A stretch of 64,000 bases of DNA from CAVYUC01 sp963816685 (GCA_963816685.1 CAWFMB010000011.1:1-64000); one strand, 5' to 3'. Counted from the first letter of the stretch, positions 24,835 through 35,400 are shown. A program made the numbers and translations. The notes: a model not told the origin generated them from the sequence alone.

Positions 24835-25608
24835 ATGATTAGTAAAAGTACAATAAAACTAATTAAATCACTGTCTGTAAAAAAGTACAGGGAAAAGGAG
24901 AAATTGTTTTTAATCGAAGGCGATAAAAATGTTCTTGATGCTTTAAATTCGGGATATCCTGTTAAACAACTTTTTGTTACCGAACAGTTTGTTCATGAAC
25001 ATAAATCAACATTTTCAATCGGCCGGAATTTTACTCTTCTAACCAAAGAAGAATTAAAAAAAGCAAGTCTGCTGCAGAACCCGCAAAATTGCCTGGCCAT
25101 TTGCGAACTTCCTTCCGAAAATCAGCTTCCATCTGAAATCACTGATATTTCACTTTACCTGGATGGAATCAGGGATCCAGGAAATCTTGGTACGATTATC
25201 CGCACCTGCGACTGGTTTGGAATAAAGCAACTGTTTTGTTCTCCTGACACGGTGGATATGTTCAATCCGAAAGTTATTCAGGCATCAATGGGTTCTTTTT
25301 GCCGCATTCAGTTAACTTCCACTGAGATTGAGCCATTGGCAAAGCTGACACAGCATACAGGTGTTCCTGTTTTTGGATCTTTTATGGACGGCAAAAATAT
25401 GTACACCGAAAACTTACCTTCAAAAGCAATCATTGTCATTGGAAATGAAGGACAGGGAATTCGTCAAGAAACAGAAAAAAGCATAACAAACAGAATCAGT
25501 ATTCCTGCATTTTCGCAAAACAGCAATACAGCAGAATCATTGAATGCTGCAATAGCAGCAAGTATTATTTGTTCTGAATTTAAAAGACAATCTCTTTATT
25601 CAAAATGA
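24835..25608 (+). CDS. TrmH/SpoU family RNA 2'-O-methyltransferase
   Basis: This 257-residue protein has the N-terminal substrate-binding subdomain (FLIEGDKNVLDAL near residue 26) and the SPOUT knot. The three family motifs are visible: DGIRDPGNLGTIIRTCDWFG, IVIGNEGQGI and the final SLNAAIAASIICSE. It transfers a methyl group from SAM to a ribose 2'-OH in rRNA or tRNA. The precise target (for example the G2251 equivalent of RlmB) cannot be set. Its last 13 bases overlap the convergent porT gene. Confidence 0.92.
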   Translation: MISKSTIKLIKSLSVKKYREKEKLFLIEGDKNVLDALNSGYPVKQLFVTEQFVHEHKSTFSIGRNFTLLTKEELKKASLLQNPQNCLAICELPSENQLPSEITDISLYLDGIRDPGNLGTIIRTCDWFGIKQLFCSPDTVDMFNPKVIQASMGSFCRIQLTSTEIEPLAKLTQHTGVPVFGSFMDGKNMYTENLPSKAIIVIGNEGQGIRQETEKSITNRISIPAFSQNSNTAESLNAAIAASIICSEFKRQSLYSK

Positions 25609-26357
25609 AAACTCAGGGTAAAAATATTCGATTTTAAATTTTTAATGGCATAAGAATAATATTGCCGCTGGTTTGGACTCGGAGGAGTTCCTAAAATATC
25701 ATTAATGCCCAAACTAATTTTTGCTTCGGCTGAAAACCTGAAAAACGTAAAATAATGATCCCAGCCAATTCCTACTTCAGCGTATAACCCACCTTTTTTA
25801 AGCCGCACCAAATCTTCCTTTCCGGTACGGGAAATATCCTGCCGGTATGCCGGCCCAAAAACCACATATGGCCTGTCGTTGTTAATCCGTCGAGCTTTGT
25901 ATTTAAACAGTAACGGAAAATCAAGGAAGGTTGATTTAATTGAATAATATTGAAGTGGCTGATAATAATCGGTTTCCCAAACCGGAATATTGTAGGATAA
26001 TTTTCGTTCACCAAATGATAAACCGGGTAAAAAACGAAGATCAAGATCGCGGGTAAGTCGCAGGCTGCTAACAATTCCCACGGTAAATCCTGGAATCAAT
26101 TCTGCCACATCGGCTCTTACTAAATCAGAATTTACTATTTGTTTCCGATCCAACTGCCAGGTCACCGGATGAAAATCCGGATTATTCCCGATGGGATTAT
26201 ATTGAATCACATCAAAATCGAGCATATTTATTCCCAGCGAAAAACCAAAATGAATCGTTTTATCATCAAAAGTGGTTAAATAATTTACTTTCTGGCTCTG
26301 AGCGAAAGTTGCGAGGCTGGCAAACACAATTAATATAGCTATTACAATTTTTTTCAC
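25596..26357 (-). CDS. porT: PorT-type outer-membrane protein of the type IX secretion system
   Basis: The 253-residue protein has a signal peptide (MKKIVIAILIVFASLATFAQ) and then the PorT-like phrase FDDKTIHFGFSLGINMLDFD. The rest is an eight-stranded-barrel-like pattern with FPLLFKYKARR and GLYAEVGIGWDHYF. PorT/SprT is needed for T9SS protein export and gliding in the phylum. The ubiE-porT neighbourhood is recurrent in Bacteroidota and supports the call, as does a T9SS cargo protein elsewhere in the window. A generic PorT-family barrel remains possible. Confidence 0.82.
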   Translation of the reverse strand: MKKIVIAILIVFASLATFAQSQKVNYLTTFDDKTIHFGFSLGINMLDFDVIQYNPIGNNPDFHPVTWQLDRKQIVNSDLVRADVAELIPGFTVGIVSSLRLTRDLDLRFLPGLSFGERKLSYNIPVWETDYYQPLQYYSIKSTFLDFPLLFKYKARRINNDRPYVVFGPAYRQDISRTGKEDLVRLKKGGLYAEVGIGWDHYFTFFRFSAEAKISLGINDILGTPPSPNQRQYYSYAIKNLKSNIFTLSFHFE

Positions 26358-26417
26358 CTGATATTTTCAGTCTGTTCTAATCAAACAAATTAAATGATAT
26401 TTTATTGTATTCATCTA

Positions 26418-27149
26418 TTAATTTTCCGGTTTTTGAACTTCATAAACAGAAGCAATTCCAAAGGTTTGCGGCAACCATACACCTTTTTCAAACCCTGCCC
26501 TTTTAAGTGCCAACAATAAATCTTCGCCATCAGGAAATTCCTTCACCGATTCGGGCAGATAATTATAGGCACTTTTATCCTTCGAAATCATTTGTCCAAA
26601 AAAAGGTAACAGGTTGGTGAAATAAAAATGATAAAGCTGTTTAAAAGGTGCTTTTCGTGGTTTTGAAAACTCAAGGATTATAAATGCCGCTCCAGGTTTT
26701 AACACCCGAAAGATTTCGCCAAGTCCTTTTTCGAGATGTTCAAAATTGCGTACACCAAAACCAACAATTGCCGCATCATAAGAATTTGATTCAAACGGTA
26801 AGTCTTCAGAATCTGCTTTAATTAATTGAATGATATCAGCGTATCCTTTCTTTTCTATTTTTTTACGGCCGATATTTAACATCCCTTCTGAAATATCTAT
26901 CCCTGTAATATTAGCAGGATTCAATTTGGTTGCCTCAATGGCAAAATCAGCAGTACCGGTAGCAATATCCAGAATAGATTCAGGTTTAAACCGGGCTAGC
27001 CGGTTAACCGCTTTTTTGCGCCAGAGCTTGTCAATGTTTACAGAAAGCAAATGATTTAGCAGGTCATATCTGGGAGAGATATTATCAAACATCTCTTCCA
27101 CCTGATTTTTTTTACTTAACCCTGAATTTTTATAGGGAACGGCTGCCAT
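26418..27149 (-). CDS. ubiE: Demethylmenaquinone methyltransferase UbiE/MenG
   Basis: The 243-residue SAM-dependent methyltransferase shows the UbiE signatures YDLLNHLLSVNIDKLWRKKA near residue 29 and, in the SAM-binding site, ILDIATGTADFA. AIVGFGVRNFEHLEKGL is the characteristic post-II motif. It performs the last C-methylation of menaquinone biosynthesis, the quinone expected in this phylum. The start codon overlaps the stop of the upstream AIR-synthase-like gene in a TAATG junction, indicating translational coupling. The porT gene follows 60 nt downstream. Confidence 0.96.
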   Translation of the reverse strand: MAAVPYKNSGLSKKNQVEEMFDNISPRYDLLNHLLSVNIDKLWRKKAVNRLARFKPESILDIATGTADFAIEATKLNPANITGIDISEGMLNIGRKKIEKKGYADIIQLIKADSEDLPFESNSYDAAIVGFGVRNFEHLEKGLGEIFRVLKPGAAFIILEFSKPRKAPFKQLYHFYFTNLLPFFGQMISKDKSAYNYLPESVKEFPDGEDLLLALKRAGFEKGVWLPQTFGIASVYEVQKPEN

Positions 27150-28189
27150 TAAACCCCTGCAGTCATTTTATCGACATAACCATAAGAATTATCATCAATC
27201 CTGATTTCACCTTTTGTAACATGTCCGAGAGTGAAAAAATTCATCTTCATTTCTGTTAAAACATCTACGAAGTCATCTTCTTTTTCAGGACTTACTTCCA
27301 CAATAATTCTACCCATTGCTTCGCCAAATAAAAATGAATCAAGGCGCGATTCTGCAATTGTGGTTATATCGAATCCAAGTTCGTTTGGAATAGCAGCACG
27401 CAGCAATGTAAAAAAGAGACCACCCTTACCAATTGGACTGGCACTTTGAATTAAATTTGATACATGCAGTTTTTTAAGCGCAACCTGTATTTTTAATTCT
27501 TCCTGAATATCAAAATAAGGAAGCGGTGAATTAGTCATTCCGTGGTAAAATTCAAGATATTCAGAAGAACCAAGATCTTCAGCCGGATTTCCAATAAGAA
27601 ACAGGTTGTTACCTTTTTGTTTGAATGCATGGGTAGTTATTTTTTCCCGGTTTTCTACCATTGCCATCATACTAATGATAATTGTAGGCGGAACAGGACC
27701 GTGTCCTGAAAAATGATCAAATCTGATTTTCCGGTCCGAAATTTTAAGGTTAAAAACCTTTGCAGCATTTTCCAGACCCTTTTTTGCACCCGAAGAAATG
27801 TACTGTCCGTTTGGATCAGCAAAATCAATATGGTATAAAAATGCACTTATTGCAATTGGCTTGGCACCAAGGCACAACATCTTCCGCGCCGAACGTGACA
27901 CAAGGATTTCAGTTGCCTTTTGTGGATCGTTTTGTAAATGATGATGAAATGCATGTGTACTCATTGCCATACATGCTCCGTTTGAATCAATATCAAACAG
28001 TCCGATTTCATCCGTTTCAGTGTTCCCGATGGATTCCGGTGAAACCTGCATTTCACCAAAATCATTGAAATAGTTAATACTCGATAAATTAGGATTAACC
28101 ATTAACGAATAAATCACATCCTCAATATTTTCCGGTTCGGGAATGGAATCAATCGATAATTCCTTCTCCTTTTCTAGAATTTCATTCAT
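27149..28189 (-). CDS. AIR synthase-related (PurL/PurM-like) protein
   Basis: The 346-residue protein has the two-domain AIR synthase layout. The N-terminal half resembles the PurL ATP-binding domain (ARKMLCLGAKPIAISAFLYH, then SGAKKGLENAAKVFNL) and the C-terminal AIRS_C half includes QSASPIGKGGLFFTLLRAA. It is far shorter than the 1200-residue PurL of Bacteroidota and lacks the glutaminase domain, so it is not a complete FGAM synthase. Stand-alone proteins of this type are often labelled phosphoribosylformylglycinamidine synthase in databases. Their substrate is unproven. It is coupled to ubiE by a four-base overlap. Confidence 0.8.
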   Translation of the reverse strand: MNEILEKEKELSIDSIPEPENIEDVIYSLMVNPNLSSINYFNDFGEMQVSPESIGNTETDEIGLFDIDSNGACMAMSTHAFHHHLQNDPQKATEILVSRSARKMLCLGAKPIAISAFLYHIDFADPNGQYISSGAKKGLENAAKVFNLKISDRKIRFDHFSGHGPVPPTIIISMMAMVENREKITTHAFKQKGNNLFLIGNPAEDLGSSEYLEFYHGMTNSPLPYFDIQEELKIQVALKKLHVSNLIQSASPIGKGGLFFTLLRAAIPNELGFDITTIAESRLDSFLFGEAMGRIIVEVSPEKEDDFVDVLTEMKMNFFTLGHVTKGEIRIDDNSYGYVDKMTAGV

Positions 28190-28301
28190 AAACCCTAATC
28201 TTTAATTATTTGTGCAAAAGCAAAGGTAATTAAGTACTTTATTTTTCCATATATTTTAATGTTTTTTTTAATTTCGATGCAAAAAGAAAGCTTAAAAAAT
28301 C

Positions 28302-29069
28302 ATGGAAAAAATTGCAGTTATAACTGGTGCGACTTCCGGAATTGGTGAAGCAACAGCACTTTTACTCGCTCAAAACAACTTTAACTTAATTTTAACAGGA
28401 AGAAGAACTGAACGGTTAAATAATTTAAAAAATCAAATCGAAAAAAGTACAAAATCAAAAGTAATTCCCTTAAATTTTGATATTCGAAGGAAAAGTGAAA
28501 CTGAAAAAGCAATAAATGCATTACCTGAAGATTGGAAGAAAATTGATGTGCTGATTAACAATGCCGGACTGGCAGCAGGATTTAATACAATTCAGGAAGG
28601 TGTGACAGATGACTGGGAAAGAATGATTGATACAAATATAAAAGGATTACTTTATATTACCCGTGTAATTTCACCCCTGATGATCAAACGAAAATCAGGA
28701 CATATCGTTAATGTTTCATCCATTGCGGGAAAAGAAACCTATCCAATGGGGAATGTTTATTGCGCAAGCAAACATGCTGTTCAATCACTTACAAAAGGAA
28801 TGCGGCTCGACATGTTACCATATGGTATAAAAGTTAGTTCTGTTTGTCCGGGAGCCGTTGAAACTGAGTTCTCACTTGTGCGTTTTGGCGGCGACGCTGA
28901 CAGGGCAAAGCAAGTGTATAACGGCATTACCCCGCTATATGCAAATGATATTGCCGAAACTATTTTATTTGTTCTATCACGCCCAAAACATGTTAATATT
29001 GACGATATTCTTGTAATGCCAACAGATCAGGCTTATGCCCGCGATTTTAACAGAAATGAAACGAACTGA
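28302..29069 (+). CDS. Short-chain dehydrogenase/reductase, YdfG-like
   Basis: This 255-residue SDR has the dinucleotide motif TGATSGIGEA (residues 8-17) and an Arg-rich end of strand 2 (GRRTER), which points to NADP(H). The NNAG motif and the catalytic residues S139/S140, Y153 and K157 (YCASK) are present. It resembles YdfG-type 3-hydroxy acid dehydrogenases such as serine or malonic semialdehyde reductases. The C-terminal phrase VLSRPKHVNIDDILVMPTDQ is typical of that subgroup. It opens a plus-strand run with a glycosyltransferase and a two-component system. Confidence 0.9.
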   Translation: MEKIAVITGATSGIGEATALLLAQNNFNLILTGRRTERLNNLKNQIEKSTKSKVIPLNFDIRRKSETEKAINALPEDWKKIDVLINNAGLAAGFNTIQEGVTDDWERMIDTNIKGLLYITRVISPLMIKRKSGHIVNVSSIAGKETYPMGNVYCASKHAVQSLTKGMRLDMLPYGIKVSSVCPGAVETEFSLVRFGGDADRAKQVYNGITPLYANDIAETILFVLSRPKHVNIDDILVMPTDQAYARDFNRNETN

Positions 29070-29106
29070 TAAATTCTGCTAAATTTGTAGCTCAGAACAT
29101 CAAAAA

Positions 29107-29817
29107 ATGTCAGAAGCAATAATTATTACGCCGGTTAAAGATTCAATTGAAACAACTCTGAAAACAATAGAAGCAATTTATTCTTCAGACATAAAATTTG
29201 ACTACTATATTTTCAATGATTTCAGTTTGCCCGATGCAAAAATTGCTTTAACTAAAGCACAAAAAATATTTGGGTTTCATTTAATTCATCTTGAAGAAGT
29301 AACGGCTACCCCATCGCCAAATTACAAACTGGTGCTTCAAATGGCTCAAACAATAGCACTTGAAAAAAAGCTTCCTTTAATTGTTATTGAATCAGATGTT
29401 ATAATCAATAAAGACACCATTTCCCAACTACTTGAAATTGTGGAAAAAAAACCGAAACCTGCATTAATTGGGGCTATTACAACAGATAAAGCCGGAAAAT
29501 ATAACTTCCCTTACAATTTTGAGAAAACAAAAAGCAATGAAGTTCTTGATACTTCCCACAGCTTGAGTTTTTGCTGCACATTAATGACGCTGTCGTTTCT
29601 CCAAACTTTTGATTTTAAAGAATTATCACAAAAAAAGGACTGGTTTGATGTGTTCATCAGCAGACAGGCTAAGAAAAAAGGCTTTAAAAACTATCTGGCC
29701 AAAGGTATCGAAGTTCTTCATTTACCTCATTCCAGCAGACCCTGGAAAAATTTAAAATACACGAATCCCCTGCTTTATTATTTCAAAAAAATGATTAATA
29801 AACGCGACAGGATTTAA
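29107..29817 (+). CDS. Glycosyltransferase family 2-like protein
   Basis: The 236-residue protein has a GT-A-like start (AIIITPVKDSIETTLKTIEA) and a candidate DXD-like position in VIESDVIINKDTI (about 97-109), followed by a smaller acceptor-binding half. It has no transmembrane segment and is probably a soluble or peripheral enzyme that adds a sugar to a cell-surface glycan or lipid. The acceptor is unknown. It ends one base before the histidine kinase gene and is probably co-transcribed with it. The family assignment rests on fold-level resemblance, so it is less certain than its neighbours. Confidence 0.65.
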   Translation: MSEAIIITPVKDSIETTLKTIEAIYSSDIKFDYYIFNDFSLPDAKIALTKAQKIFGFHLIHLEEVTATPSPNYKLVLQMAQTIALEKKLPLIVIESDVIINKDTISQLLEIVEKKPKPALIGAITTDKAGKYNFPYNFEKTKSNEVLDTSHSLSFCCTLMTLSFLQTFDFKELSQKKDWFDVFISRQAKKKGFKNYLAKGIEVLHLPHSSRPWKNLKYTNPLLYYFKKMINKRDRI

Positions 29818-29818
29818 A

Positions 29819-30880
29819 ATGCCAAAGCAAAAAATATACAATCGGCTTAAAATTGCCGGCCATTTAATGTTTTGGCTCGCAAGCATCATTTTCATACTCT
29901 TCTTCTTTTATTATAATGAACAAAGAGTTCATCTGGATTTGGAAGTCCTGACAAAAGCTATTATAACAAATATCGGTTTTGCTACAGGAGTCTATATGAA
30001 TTTGTATCTGTTGATTCCGCGATTACTAAAACAGAAGAAATACATTTTTTACATCTTCTGGCTGCTTGTGTTGCTGAGCGTTTGCAGTCTTCTTATCCAA
30101 CTGCTGTTTATTTTTCCGTTAAAAAACATTCTCCATTTAGGCGGCGGATTTAATTCGTTCAATCCTAACCTGTATTCAGCTTTCTTTTTTGCCAATTTAA
30201 TTTATGTTGCTGTCACATCGTTGCTTAAGTTTATTAAAGATTGGCTCGAATTGCAGGATTTAAACCTGAAAATAGCTAAAGTTGAACAGCAAAAACTTGA
30301 AGCAGAACTAAAAACCCTGAAAGGACAGCTTAATCCACACTTTTTATTCAATTCATTAAATAACATTTATTCGCTCGCTTTAATTAAGTCAGACAAGGTT
30401 CCTGAACTTATTCTTAAACTATCAGATTTAATGCGTCATGTCATCTACGAATCAAGAGAAAACTTTATTGATTTGGAAAAGGAAATTGAGTTCGTAAATA
30501 ATTTTATTGCCCTTCAAAAAATACGTATTCCTGATCAGGTCCAAATTCAACATGAGATATTAGGGGAGGTACCGCCGGCTAAAATTGCCCCTTTGCTTTT
30601 CGAACCTTTTATTGATAATGCATTTAAACATGGTTTGCCCGGAACAGGAAACCCTGATTTTATCCATATCAAATTCGATTTTACCAAACCTGGTTTTATC
30701 CGGTTTTTTTTGCAAAATAATTATGAGCTACAGGATAACTGGAACAAAAAAAATTCAGGAATCGGGATAAATAATGTAAAACAACGACTGAAATATTTAT
30801 ATAAATCAAACGATTTTGAATTAATAGTTTCAAAAGAAAATCGTATTTTTTCAGTAATCCTTCAACTAAAACTTAAATAA
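29819..30880 (+). CDS. LytS-type sensor histidine kinase
   Basis: The 353-residue protein has four N-terminal transmembrane helices (about 14-32, 45-66, 76-100, 118-137), a short coiled coil, and the His_kinase domain of the LytS/YehU class. The phosphoacceptor H174 sits in LNPHFLFNSLNNIY and the ATP-binding N box in FEPFIDNAFKHG. No extra cytoplasmic sensor domain is present, so the signal is probably sensed in or near the membrane. Its partner gene begins two bases after its stop, a coupled arrangement. Confidence 0.93.
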   Translation: MPKQKIYNRLKIAGHLMFWLASIIFILFFFYYNEQRVHLDLEVLTKAIITNIGFATGVYMNLYLLIPRLLKQKKYIFYIFWLLVLLSVCSLLIQLLFIFPLKNILHLGGGFNSFNPNLYSAFFFANLIYVAVTSLLKFIKDWLELQDLNLKIAKVEQQKLEAELKTLKGQLNPHFLFNSLNNIYSLALIKSDKVPELILKLSDLMRHVIYESRENFIDLEKEIEFVNNFIALQKIRIPDQVQIQHEILGEVPPAKIAPLLFEPFIDNAFKHGLPGTGNPDFIHIKFDFTKPGFIRFFLQNNYELQDNWNKKNSGIGINNVKQRLKYLYKSNDFELIVSKENRIFSVILQLKLK

Positions 30881-30881
30881 G

Positions 30882-31598
30882 ATGGAAATTAAAGCGTTAA
30901 TAATTGATGATGAACCTCTGGCGCAGAATGTCATTGAGCAGTATGCTTTGAAATTACCTGATCTCAAAATAATCGGGACATGCAATGATGCAATTTGCGC
31001 ACATAAAATGCTTCAGGAAAAAGAAACTGATTTAATATTTCTTGACATTAACATGCCCAAACTTTCAGGGATTTCCTTTTTACGAAATTTAAAAGAGCCG
31101 CCACTGGTTATTTTTACAACTGCTTATTCAGAATATGCTCTTGAAGGGTTTGAACTGAATGCTATCGACTATCTGAAAAAGCCCTTTTCGTTTGATCGTT
31201 TTTGTAAGGCATATTTCAAAGCAGAGGAACTTTTACAGTTAAAAAACGCCTCGAAACAACCAATTGTACAATCAAACTCCGGATTTTTGTTTTTCAAATC
31301 AAATAAGAAATCATACAAGATTGGTTTTACGGATATATACTATATTGAAGGGTTGGGAGACTATATTCAAATTCATTTGAAAGATGAAAAGATAGTTACA
31401 AATCTTTCCATGAAAAAAATAATAGATCTACTTCCTGATGGTATGTTTTACAGGATTCATAAGTCATATATTATTTCGTTTGAAAAGATAAAACTTGTGG
31501 AGGGAAATATGGTGCTGATTAAAAATAATAAACTACCGGTTGGAAATTCATACCGCCAGGAATTCATGCAATTTATTAATCATTATCTTGCTGAATAA
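30882..31598 (+). CDS. LytTR family response regulator
   Basis: The 238-residue regulator has a receiver domain with the acidic pair in IIDDEPLAQ (about D9/D10), phosphoacceptor D55 in LIFLDINMPK, and the conserved Lys in YLKKPFSFD. The C-terminal LytTR DNA-binding domain starts near residue 135 (FFKSNKKSYKIGFTDIYYIE). Such regulators bind paired direct repeats upstream of their targets. No target site was recognised in the nearby intergenic regions. It is the cognate partner of the adjacent LytS-type kinase and ends four bases before the convergent nitroreductase gene. Confidence 0.94.
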   Translation: MEIKALIIDDEPLAQNVIEQYALKLPDLKIIGTCNDAICAHKMLQEKETDLIFLDINMPKLSGISFLRNLKEPPLVIFTTAYSEYALEGFELNAIDYLKKPFSFDRFCKAYFKAEELLQLKNASKQPIVQSNSGFLFFKSNKKSYKIGFTDIYYIEGLGDYIQIHLKDEKIVTNLSMKKIIDLLPDGMFYRIHKSYIISFEKIKLVEGNMVLIKNNKLPVGNSYRQEFMQFINHYLAE

Positions 31599-31601
31599 AA
31601 A

Positions 31602-32342
31602 TCAATCAAGGAAACCTTGTTCCTTTAAAGTTTGCAACATCTTCTCCGAAAAAAAACGATTATCTGTCTCTTTATACCGAACATCAGTAAAAACCTGTGC
31701 TAACATTTCCTTCTGATTTTCTTTTACGAATTGTATTGAAGTTTCTAGATTTTCCTTGTACGCATACAACTCTCTGATTGCAGTTTCACTGTAATCAATA
31801 TATTTTTCATTGTGAATAATACCATTTAAAGGTATTCTGTCTGTTAATTCAGGTATTTCATTCGGATATCCCATTGCCACAGTTGTAACCGGGAAAGTTA
31901 ATTTCGGTAGATTTAAGACTTCAATAATCTCTTTGGCATTGTAAGTAGTGGTGCCAAGGTAACATATTCCAAGTCCACAATTTTCCGCTGCAATACATAC
32001 ATTTTGAGCAACAAGCAAAGCATCTGTTGCAGCAGTAAAAAAAGATAAAAAATTTGAATAACCTGGTTCAGCATTATTTAACATGCACCATTTGCTAAAA
32101 CGGTTAAAATCCGCGACAAAAGTAAGCAGAACAGGAGCTGTTTTGGCAACAGACTGATTAAAATGTAAAGGTGCCAGTTTATTTTTAATATCTTCATTTT
32201 GAGTAACAATCACGCTGTAAGTCTGCATGTTTCCCGTTGTTGATGCCCTTGTTCCTGAGTATATAATGCTTTTTAAAAGAGACAATTCAACCGGCCGGAG
32301 ATTAAAATTTCGTACAGTTACATGTTTGTTTAAAATATCCAT
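31602..32342 (-). CDS. Nitroreductase family protein, NfsA/FRP type
   Basis: The 246-residue flavoprotein carries the FMN-binding and dimer motifs of the NfsA/FRP group: SGTRASTTGNMQTYSVIV near residue 29 and CGLGICYLGTTTYNAKEIIE near residue 124, then VTTVAMGYPNEIPEL. It would reduce flavins, quinones or nitroaromatics with NAD(P)H. The C-terminal 60 residues are helical and divergent. The physiological substrate is unknown. It lies between the LytTR regulator (convergent) and the giant surface protein, from which a terminator separates it. Confidence 0.88.
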   Translation of the reverse strand: MDILNKHVTVRNFNLRPVELSLLKSIIYSGTRASTTGNMQTYSVIVTQNEDIKNKLAPLHFNQSVAKTAPVLLTFVADFNRFSKWCMLNNAEPGYSNFLSFFTAATDALLVAQNVCIAAENCGLGICYLGTTTYNAKEIIEVLNLPKLTFPVTTVAMGYPNEIPELTDRIPLNGIIHNEKYIDYSETAIRELYAYKENLETSIQFVKENQKEMLAQVFTDVRYKETDNRFFSEKMLQTLKEQGFLD

Positions 32343-32369
32343 ATCAGATAAATCTTAAAATTAAGCAAT

Positions 32370-32403
32370 AAAAAAGGGAAGCTAAAAAGCTTCCCCTTTT
32401 TAA
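32370..32403 (-). terminator. Terminator of the giant surface protein gene
   Basis: AAAAGGGGAAGC pairs with GCTTCCCTTTT across a short TTTTTA loop, followed by a T-run on the minus strand. It begins 16 nt after the stop codon at 32419. Confidence 0.85.
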
Positions 32404-32418
32404 TCAATCAATTCGGTA

Positions 32419-35400
32419 TTACCTTTTTACAATCCTTTCTGATTTGGCGATTCCATTTTCAGTATACATACTTATAATGTAAACACCACTTACCAGATTA
32501 GCAGTACGGATTTCATTACTTGGATATTCAACGTCAATAACTCTCTGACCAGCAACGTTGCTAATAACAACTCTTGTCAGTTTATCGCTATTTTCGATGT
32601 TAATCCTATCGCTGAACGGGTTAGGATAAACTTTGAATTGTACGTTAACCGGAGTAAAAATAGCCGGAGTCGTAATATTCATGATATCTTCTTCCATTCT
32701 TGGTTCCAGTTTGAATGCATCAAATCTTGCATTTACAATACCGGTTACATCATAGAAGTCACCTTCCACAGGTTCATAAGCGTAAAGCAAGTCATTTACA
32801 ACTGCATCTTCAATTGGTTGATAGTAAATAGTCCATTCACCAGTTACATCATCAACTGCATTTGCACGTGCTCCAACAACTTTAACAACCATACTTTCGT
32901 ACATTTCCTGTTCTACATCAAGTGGAGAATCAAGAACAACAGGTTCTACAGTTAATTCAGCTGTTACTTCAGTTACTTCAGTTGCAGTAATGCTTGTTAC
33001 ATCTGCAATCTCACTAATTTCACCAACAACTTCAACACCATCACCTATTGCCAGGTCACCAGTTTCAGTATAAACAATCCAAACGCCACTCCATGCTTCG
33101 TTAGCATCCTGCATCCAGAAACCTTCACCAGAAGAAACACCGGTTACAGTACCTGTTACTTTTGCAATTGAACCTGCATATGGAGAGTCAGCTCCTGTAC
33201 CATTTACTTCAGCAATTGAAAGTGGTCTTGGAACTTCAACAACTTCTACATTTAAAGTCCTTTCACAACCTTCGTAGTTGTACAAGAGTTCATATGTACC
33301 TACAGCAAACATTGTATCAACACCAGCTTCTGTATCAACAAAAGCAGTTTCTTCACCAATGTATGTTTCAATAGTAGTATCGCGGGTAACATAGTCACCA
33401 ACAACTTCAATGGTTTCTGTTGCTTCACACATGTGTGCATCCATAACTTTAACCACATTTGTACCTCTTGATAACATATAACCGCTGTAAGTATCGATTA
33501 CGCTGTCATTTACCATTACAACATATGGTTCAACGCCACCAGTGAAGGCTATATCAATAACTTCATTACACTCGCTGGTTTCTACAACATCCACATTCAG
33601 AGAAAGTGCAGTTTGAACAGCGTCGAATGTTAATGTATCCACCAATGAACGACAACCTAAGTTATCTTCAACCATAATTGCATAATGACGGTCGATAAAG
33701 TTTTCATTGTCAAAACTAAATGCATCGGTAACATCAACATAATCGCTGAACCAACCATTGTATACTATAAATGTATCAGTAGAAGGAACATCATTTTCTA
33801 TTTCTTTATAGAGAACACGGAAAGTACGATCTGGTGTACCAACTGCATTAATGCGAGCCGCAGCCATATCAGCACCGTTACAGGTTAAATCTTCAACTGT
33901 GAAGGTAACTTCCTGCGGAGCCTGAATGAATGTATCACGCTGTGTTTCGCATCCATTTGCATCCTGGGCAAATACACGGTAGTGAATACCTGCATATCCA
34001 AGGAATGTTTTTACGAATCCGTATTCATTGTCAGTTAAACTGTCAATAGCCATTGTGTATGCAGAATCTGAATAAGCTTCCCATTTGTATTCATACAATG
34101 GTTTACCATCAGCTCCAGTACCAAATGGAGTTCCACCGCTAACAACCTGGATTTCGAAAATACCAGCTTTGTCATTCGGGCAAACAAATGCATTTTGTTT
34201 GTCTTTAAGAACTACTTCGAAAGGTTCTGGCTGCATTACATACTGTGTATATTCAGCCGATATACAACCTTCGTTGTCATACACATAAATTGAGTACTTA
34301 TCATCAGCTGTCATTTTGGTCGGATCAGTTTTGGTAGTAGAAGCCATAAGGCCGCTTACAGTTACATTTGATGATGCTGAAACAGTAAATTCTTCATTTA
34401 CCACTGCACCTGTGTAGTCTGTTCCCATAACCTGAATAGTCCAGCTTGCGCCATTTCCGCCAGTAATAGAACCAATAGTGATTTTACCACTTGCATCAGC
34501 ATAACAAGTTGCTGTTACCTGTCCGAAATTGTTTGCTACAATTGCGTTGGGTTGCAGTACTGTTGTTCTGTGGTGATAAATCGGAGCTCCTTTTGCATTC
34601 GTGGAGAAACCTGCGATACAGCCACTTTCATCTTTTACATAACCAATCCATGTTCCGGCGGTTACTTCAAATGTATCACTGGCCTGCCAGTTTAATCCTG
34701 CCAGATATGCATCCAGGTCAAGATCATTCGGGAAGTTCTGTGATTCAGGATTCGGAACCATAGTAGCATCTACTGCATACATATAAGAACCTGTTCCTCC
34801 AACAGCGTCAATCTGAATAGTTCCTGTTCCACCATTGCAGCTTGCATTGTCAACCAACTCAACTACCTGTAATTTCAAAGTGTCAGGATTTTCAATTTCA
34901 CCTGATTCTTTATAAATCCAGCATCCGTTGGCGTCCATAATATGAACTGTATAGTGTCCCCAGGTCAAATGGTCAAATGTGAATTCATTTGAACCGGCAC
35001 CTGTTTTAAACCACTGAATGCTATTCGCAAATACATGTTTGTTAGTTGCAAAATTTGACTGCAAATCAGCATCATAATTTACCGGACCTTCCAGTCCAAC
35101 ATAGTAACCATCAGTAGTACTTGGTGTACCACCCTGAATATTCGGCAGATAAATCTCACCTGAAGCTGTGTTGTAACATTTCACACTGCGCCAGTCAATT
35201 TCATCATATGTAATTGGATCCGGCTGGCCAATAGTTACATCATACAATGCAAAACAAGTTGTTAAGTCCGCATTTTGGTATGGTATAAATGTCAACCATC
35301 CGTTATCTGTAAAGTAATTTGTGTAAGAAATATATGGTTTTGCATAACCAGCTGCTGTAATAGTACCATTGGTTTCATACAATTTAATTGTATAATCACC

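Noticed and set aside
27149..28189. purL (FGAM synthase)
   Set aside because: It is about a quarter of the length of PurL and has no glutaminase domain, so it is given only as AIR synthase-related.
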